This document shows, one piece after another, positions 14,032 to 17,807 of a stretch of 17,807 bases of DNA (positions within the stretch are counted from its first letter, which is position 1; each line of letters begins with the position of its first letter). The stretch covers positions 1 to 17,807 of the forward strand of contig URSW01000013.1 of the NCBI GenBank assembly GCA_900550625.1. Direction: 5' to 3'. This DNA is from an uncultured Eubacteriales bacterium. Lineage in GTDB: Bacteria > Bacillota > Clostridia > Oscillospirales > CAG-272. A program made the translations under genes and the position numbers. The notes under the pieces were generated by a model. The model was given only the letters and a program-made list of their open reading frames with translations, did not search any database and was not told the DNA's origin.

Positions 14032-15288
14032 TCAGAATACGAATTCGAGCGGAAGCCCGTTTGCGAATTTTATGTCAGGCTCTCCGCAGATCAGCGGTGC
14101 AAGATAGTGAATGCATTCGTCGGTCACGAAATTCCCGCGCTCGTTTATGAAATCGCGCGGAACGGAACGCACCTGATTTGCTATTTCATGTACATCCTTG
14201 GGCTCGTAGGTGACGGAATAGCTGTTGCCGTCTTTGCGGACGATCGACATCATTATTTCGCTTCTTCCGCCGATCGCGGCTCTGACGCCTGCGGTGCCGA
14301 CAGACTTGCTTTCCTCGATATCGGTAAGTGACGCGATGTGCGCGGCGCACCGCTGACTTATATTCAGCTCCACCGAGCGAACCTTGCAGCCGATCTTATC
14401 CTTCACGATAAGTTCGAGAGTCTTAGATGTTCCGGTGAGCGCCTTGTGCCCGAATACGTCGAGCGACGCATCGCGGCTGAGCTCACAGACATATTTGCCG
14501 TCGGCGAGCCGTATTCCCTCCGATACCGCAACGACCACATTCGGCTTCTTCGAAAGCTCTTCCTGCACATCCGAAAGAAAATCCTCGACGGAGAAGGAGA
14601 CTTCGGGCAGATAGATCAGATCGGGAGCGGCGCTTCCGTAAAGCTTCGGAATTCCCGCGGAGGCGGTGAGCCATCCGGCATCGCGTCCCATGATCTCAAC
14701 TACGGTTACGGCGGGAACCGTGTACACTGCGCAGTCAAGGCATATTTCCTGAAGAGTTGCGGCAACGTACTTTGCGGCAGAGCCGAATCCCGGCGTGTGA
14801 TCTGTCGCGCAGAGATCGTTGTCTATCGTCTTCGGAATTCCGACGACTCTCATTTCGTACCCGCAGCCGGAGACATATTCGCCGAGCTTTGACACGGTGT
14901 CCATCGAATCGTTTCCGCCGATATAGAAGAAGTAACGTATGTTATTTTCACGGAAAAGCTCGGTGAGATTCTTGAAAAAGTCGGGGTCGGACTTCGGATC
15001 GGGCAGCTTCTTTCGACAGCTTCCGAGGGCGGCTGCGGGGGTCTGCGCGAGAAGCGCGAGCGCGTCCTCGTCGATCCTTCCGTCTTTTATAAAACGCTCG
15101 GACAGATCGACCGTGCGTCCGTTCAGAAATCCTTCGATCCCGTTTCTCATTCCGTACAGCTTCGTTATACATCCGCCGCCGAGTTCTTCCTCGAGAGCGG
15201 CTTGGACGGCGCTGGCGAGGGTCGCGTTGATGGCGGCGGTGGGACCGCCCGATTGCCCGATGAGAGCGGCGCCTGTCAGTTTGTTCAT
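14032..15288 (-). CDS. pfp: 6-phosphofructokinase, pyrophosphate-dependent type
   Basis: A 418-aa PFK-A superfamily enzyme that phosphorylates fructose 6-phosphate at C1; ATP-dependent bacterial PfkA is about 320 aa, while PPi-type enzymes are longer. The N-terminal GQSGGPTAAINA loop is at 11-22. GGNDSMDT is at 124-131: the residue after N126 is Asp, where ATP enzymes have Gly, a PPi-type sign. PKTIDND is at 152-158, with the Lys typical of PPi use, and MGRDAGWLTA carries the substrate-contact Arg. If PPi is the donor, the reaction is reversible and serves glycolysis and gluconeogenesis. N126 stands where E. coli PfkA has the Mg-binding Asp103; this is usual in the clostridial subgroup as I recall it. 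GGAGG lies 7 nt before the ATG. It is divergent from gap. Confidence 0.9.
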   Translation of the reverse strand: MNKLTGAALIGQSGGPTAAINATLASAVQAALEEELGGGCITKLYGMRNGIEGFLNGRTVDLSERFIKDGRIDEDALALLAQTPAAALGSCRKKLPDPKSDPDFFKNLTELFRENNIRYFFYIGGNDSMDTVSKLGEYVSGCGYEMRVVGIPKTIDNDLCATDHTPGFGSAAKYVAATLQEICLDCAVYTVPAVTVVEIMGRDAGWLTASAGIPKLYGSAAPDLIYLPEVSFSVEDFLSDVQEELSKKPNVVVAVSEGIRLADGKYVCELSRDASLDVFGHKALTGTSKTLELIVKDKIGCKVRSVELNISQRCAAHIASLTDIEESKSVGTAGVRAAIGGRSEIMMSIVRKDGNSYSVTYEPKDVHEIANQVRSVPRDFINERGNFVTDECIHYLAPLICGEPDIKFANGLPLEFVF

Positions 15289-15323
15289 TATATACCTCCG
15301 GAGACATTATTATTTTCTCAATA

Positions 15324-15352
15324 ATGGTAACATATCTGCCGCGATATGTCAA
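15324..15352 (-). promoter_or_regulatory. Sigma-A promoter of the phosphofructokinase gene
   Basis: On the minus strand, a perfect TTGACA (15347-15352), a 17-bp spacer and TACCAT (15324-15329, 4 of 6). The transcript would start about 30 nt before the ATG. Confidence 0.75.
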
Positions 15353-15385
15353 TTGTAAATAATTAAATAACTTTGGCAAAAAGCC

Positions 15386-15414
15386 TTGTAAGTTCTGCGA
15401 AAATGGTATAAAAT
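15386..15414 (+). promoter_or_regulatory. Promoter of gap
   Basis: TTGTAA (15386-15391), a 17-bp spacer and TAAAAT (15409-15414), or an extended -10 reading TGG plus TATAAA at 15404-15412. The leader of about 60 nt contains a small GAGAG/CTCTC hairpin (about 15423-15438). Confidence 0.7.
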
Positions 15415-15482
15415 ACTGACTTGAGAGGTAAAACTCTCCGAATTGTGTTCCAAATAAAATTAAATATATCACGGAGGAAATT

Positions 15483-16514
15483 ATGTCAGTAAAAGTTGCC
15501 ATTAACGGATTCGGCCGTATCGGTCGCCTTGCTTTCCGCCAGATGTTCGGCGCGGAGGGATATGAAGTAGTTGCAATCAACGACCTTACCGATCCCGCTA
15601 TGCTTGCTCACCTTCTCAAGTACGATACCGCACAGGGCGGTTACTGCGGAAAGATCGGCGAGCATTCTCATACCGTTGAGGCGGGCGAGGGGTACATCGT
15701 CGTAGACGGCAAGAAGATCACCATTTACAGCGAGAAGAACGCAGCGGATCTTCCTTGGGGTGAGATCGGCGTAGACGTAGTTCTCGAGTGCACCGGCTTC
15801 TACTGCTCCAAGGAGAAGTCTCAGGCTCACATCGACGCAGGCGCAAAGAAGGTCGTTATCTCCGCTCCCGCTGGAAACGATCTTAAGACCATCGTTTACA
15901 GCGTAAACGAGAAGACCCTTACCGCGGACGACAAGATCATCTCCGCTGCATCCTGCACCACCAACTGCCTTGCTCCTATGGCTGATACTCTTAACAAGTA
16001 TGCGCCCATTCAGAGCGGTATCATGTCCACCATTCACGCTTACACCGGCGACCAGATGATCCTTGACGGTCCTCACAGAAAGGGCGACCTCCGACGCGCA
16101 CGCGCAGGCGCTGCAAACATCGTTCCGAACTCCACCGGCGCTGCAAAGGCTATCGGACTTGTTATTCCCGAGCTTAATGGTAAGCTTATCGGATCCGCTC
16201 AGCGTGTTCCCGTTCCGACCGGCTCCACTACTATCCTTACTGCTGTTGTCAAGGGCAAGGACGTTACCAAGGAAGGCATCAACGCCGCAATGAAGGCTGC
16301 TGCTTCCGAGTCCTTCGGCTACAACGACGAGCCCATCGTTTCCTCTGATGTTATCGGTATGCGTTACGGCTCTCTCTTCGATGCAACTCAGACCATGGTT
16401 GCAAAGATCGACGACGATACCTATCAGGTTCAGGTTGTTTCTTGGTATGACAACGAGAACTCCTACACCAGCCAGATGGTTCGCACTATCAAGTATTTCG
16501 CAGAGCTTGCATAA
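15483..16514 (+). CDS. gap: Glyceraldehyde-3-phosphate dehydrogenase, type I
   Basis: A 343-aa NAD-dependent enzyme converting glyceraldehyde 3-phosphate and phosphate to 1,3-bisphosphoglycerate. The Rossmann motif NGFGRIGR is at 8-15 and D34 marks NAD preference. The active-site ASCTTNC has the nucleophile C158, and H187 in STIHAYTGDQ is the general base. The S-loop region with RRARAGAANIVPNSTGAAKA and the C-terminal WYDNENSY are intact. The strong CGGAGGAAATT site and the even, C-ending codon use fit high expression. It is monocistronic, with its own promoter and a strong terminator, and shares its upstream region with the divergent phosphofructokinase gene. Confidence 0.98.
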   Translation: MSVKVAINGFGRIGRLAFRQMFGAEGYEVVAINDLTDPAMLAHLLKYDTAQGGYCGKIGEHSHTVEAGEGYIVVDGKKITIYSEKNAADLPWGEIGVDVVLECTGFYCSKEKSQAHIDAGAKKVVISAPAGNDLKTIVYSVNEKTLTADDKIISAASCTTNCLAPMADTLNKYAPIQSGIMSTIHAYTGDQMILDGPHRKGDLRRARAGAANIVPNSTGAAKAIGLVIPELNGKLIGSAQRVPVPTGSTTILTAVVKGKDVTKEGINAAMKAAASESFGYNDEPIVSSDVIGMRYGSLFDATQTMVAKIDDDTYQVQVVSWYDNENSYTSQMVRTIKYFAELA

Positions 16515-16528
16515 ATTTGCGCACTATG

Positions 16529-16557
16529 AAGCGGACGGCAATTGCCGTCCGCTTTTT
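16529..16557 (+). terminator. Rho-independent terminator of gap
   Basis: A perfect 26-bp palindrome (13-bp arms, 16529-16541 and 16542-16554) followed by TTT, beginning 15 nt after the gap stop codon. Confidence 0.92.
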
Positions 16558-16623
16558 GCGTCCGGGGCGCTTCCGGCACGGCGTATGCCCTGCGCAAAAA
16601 ACGATAAAAATGTATAAGCGGCA

Positions 16624-16652
16624 TTGACAAATACAAACGGTTATGATAAAAT
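16624..16652 (+). promoter_or_regulatory. Promoter of the membrane protein gene
   Basis: A perfect TTGACA (16624-16629), a 17-bp spacer and TAAAAT (16647-16652) with a TGA extension just before it. The leader is about 40 nt. Confidence 0.87.
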
Positions 16653-16695
16653 ATATCCAAACAGGCAGCGCCGAAAAGAAAGGACATTTCCCTGA

Positions 16696-17412
16696 ATGGA
16701 TACCAAAAGAAATTTAAGATATTTCACAGCACCGCTGATCTCTCCGTACACGGTTATCGGTCTTGTCGTCGCAATTGCGGGATTTGTAGTATGCCGTCTC
16801 TTTATGAGCGAGATACAGTGGGTAGCTTTTATCGGACTTGTTGTTATGGTCATCGGTATATGCATTATCGTTTACGGCGTGGGAAGAAAATCCAAACCGT
16901 CAGACCTTGATTTCCAGATTTACGAAAAGGTCAAGTATCTCGATGAGACCGCACAGAAGCGTCATGAAGTCTATGAATCTCATTTCAGCCGTATCATCCG
17001 TCCCGTTCATCTTAAAGGATACGATTATCTGACGGAAGGCATTATATTCAAAAAGGGAACCGATAATAAAAACCGTACCAATGTATATAATGCGGCGGTG
17101 CTTTACTTCACCGACGATACTATGTATGTCTACGGCAAGCATTTTTCGCTGACCGACGATCTTTTCGATAAGGAAATCGTCGGCAAATATAAGCTTACCG
17201 ATCTCGATCATGCCGAGATAGTTGACGATGTGTTCGTATATACCCGTGACGAGAAGTATACTTACAGGGTGAATATCCATTCCTTCCGCGTGGTTGCCAA
17301 CGACGGCAAGGACGCGGTCATGATGAGCGTTGATTACGGTGCGGATATGGATACTGCATGCGAGCAGATCAACCGCGTTATTCAGGTTGCGAAAGAGCGC
17401 GCGAACGCTTGA
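16696..17412 (+). CDS. Two-helix membrane protein of unknown function
   Basis: I do not recognise this 238-aa protein. Two hydrophobic helices (about 17-36 and 41-61) form an N-terminal hairpin with a short loop, followed by GRKSK, so the positive-inside rule puts both ends in the cytoplasm. Residues about 68-100 are charged and helical. Residues about 105-215 alternate short strands and turns (IIFKKGT, AAVLYFTDDTMYVYGKHFSL, KYKLTDLDHAEIVDD, YTYRVNIHSFRVV), suggesting a beta-rich PH-like or barrel domain, and the end is helical. AAAGGA lies about 12 nt before the ATG, a long spacing. It has its own consensus promoter and a near-perfect terminator, so it is monocistronic. Confidence 0.8.
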   Translation: MDTKRNLRYFTAPLISPYTVIGLVVAIAGFVVCRLFMSEIQWVAFIGLVVMVIGICIIVYGVGRKSKPSDLDFQIYEKVKYLDETAQKRHEVYESHFSRIIRPVHLKGYDYLTEGIIFKKGTDNKNRTNVYNAAVLYFTDDTMYVYGKHFSLTDDLFDKEIVGKYKLTDLDHAEIVDDVFVYTRDEKYTYRVNIHSFRVVANDGKDAVMMSVDYGADMDTACEQINRVIQVAKERANA

Positions 17413-17423
17413 CATTGTATTCG

Positions 17424-17456
17424 AAAAAAGCCATGGCGATAAGCCATGGCTTTTTT
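17424..17456 (+). terminator. Rho-independent terminator after the membrane protein gene
   Basis: A perfect 14-bp inverted repeat (17424-17437 and 17443-17456) with a GATAA loop, an A-run on the left and six T on the right, 11 nt past the stop codon. Confidence 0.95.
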
Positions 17457-17664
17457 GCTGTCACGGGAAAGGTCTTTTGCACGCTTGAAATTGCGGCGAT
17501 TGTGCAAGGACGGAAAAAAGAATGCGGTGCTTTTGATACGGAAGCGCGGGCTGCGAAAGAAAACGTATCGCAGCGAGCCGCTCGGGCGCTTGTGCGGCAG
17601 GGAGAAATTTGGGGATAGGGACTCTCTCACAAACTGTGCATTGACCGTTTTTGCATTCAAAACG
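17457..17664. other. Non-coding upstream flank of the putative rRNA promoter
   Basis: No gene, promoter pair or hairpin that I trust. Short open frames cross it but have no ribosome site and no family resemblance. Confidence 0.55.
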
Positions 17665-17708
17665 AAAAAGTTGAAAAATCCGAAAAAAGATAAAAAAGAT
17701 TGAAAAAA
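17665..17708. promoter_or_regulatory. Five helically phased A-tracts (UP-element-like)
   Basis: A-runs of 5-6 lie at 17665-17669, 17674-17678, 17683-17688, 17692-17697 and 17703-17708. Their centres are about 9-11 bp apart, and the last ends 4 bp before the -35 box. Phased A-tracts bend DNA, and A-rich sequence here can bind the RNA polymerase alpha subunits, as in strong rRNA promoters. Confidence 0.8.
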
Positions 17709-17712
17709 GGTG

Positions 17713-17741
17713 TTGACAAGGGGGAGAGGATGTGATATAAT
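17713..17741 (+). promoter_or_regulatory. Fully consensus promoter, probably of an rRNA operon
   Basis: TTGACA (17713-17718), exactly 17 bp, then TATAAT (17736-17741) with a TGA extension at 17733-17735. Every hexamer position matches the consensus. The boxA-like leader behind it points to a stable-RNA operon. Confidence 0.93.
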
Positions 17742-17746
17742 AACAA

Positions 17747-17807
17747 AGCTGTCCGCGAGAGGCGGCAAGCTCCTTGAAAATTGAACAACAACAAGCACAA
17801 GAGCGAA
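17747..17807 (+). ncRNA. Start of a pre-rRNA leader with boxA-like element (continues past the window)
   Basis: A small stem (17753-17756 with 17762-17765, flanked by AGCT at 17747 and 17768) precedes GCTCCTTGAAAA at 17769-17780 and ATTGAACAAC. That resembles the boxA antitermination element and the TTGAAAAnTGAAC sequence that precedes 16S genes in Firmicutes. No 16S sequence itself is inside the window, so the downstream gene is inferred. Confidence 0.65.

Noticed and set aside
13629..14331. Plus-strand open frames across the tsf end, the convergent gap and the phosphofructokinase 3' end
   Set aside because: They cross two terminators and lie antisense to conserved coding sequence, with no start signals.
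17358..17703. Short frames between the last terminator and the rRNA-type promoter
   Set aside because: They cross the terminator hairpin and the A-tract region, with low-complexity Lys-rich translations and no ribosome site.

Overview
The window reads as a chromosomal segment of an anaerobic, spore-lineage Firmicute (class Clostridia). The support is a YlmC/YmxH-type PRC-barrel gene, a very large fused ATPase-permease of the clostridial MacB/FtsX kind, a pyrophosphate-type phosphofructokinase, consensus sigma-A promoters with 17-bp spacers in nearly every gap, and strong AGGAGG-type ribosome binding sites. The taxonomic call is inference; no rRNA gene body lies inside the window.

Left part (1-8837). 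The 3' end of a zinc-ribbon/TM2 membrane protein gene (+) converges on a 1006-aa ABC transporter (-), with one perfect 18-bp hairpin terminator between them. Further minus-strand genes follow. A fructose-6-phosphate aldolase-like gene has its own promoter and terminator. Upstream of it lies a compact run read in the order mtlD, PHP-domain phosphatase, MutS-like ATPase, esterase, with gaps of 2, 14 and 28 nt, apparently driven from one promoter at 8929-8957.

Middle part (8929-11489). That promoter stands back-to-back with a plus-strand promoter for a family-4 uracil-DNA glycosylase. The -35 boxes are 2 bp apart and form an inverted repeat. Next comes a Gfo/Idh/MocA oxidoreductase, probably started by TTG, with its own promoter and terminator. 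A 447-bp non-coding stretch follows, holding about 2.7 copies of a 92-bp tandem repeat, a 7-bp triplet repeat and an 11-bp-arm palindrome in front of the PRC-barrel gene.

Right part (11490-17807). This is core housekeeping: ylmC-like, then rpsB-tsf with a structured 5' leader and a strong terminator; then divergent pfp-like (-) and gap (+) genes, both glycolytic; then an unrecognised two-helix membrane protein. The window ends in a fully consensus TTGACA-17-TATAAT promoter preceded by five helically phased A-tracts and followed by a boxA-like leader, which is what precedes a 16S rRNA gene in Firmicutes. An rRNA operon very probably begins just past the right edge.

I see no clear new defence, mobile or biosynthetic system. 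The most unusual items are the MutS-like ATPase in a mannitol-phosphate dehydrogenase operon, the tandem 92-bp repeat, the putative rpsB leader fold, the AT-hook-like tail on the YlmC-like protein, and several candidate operators.
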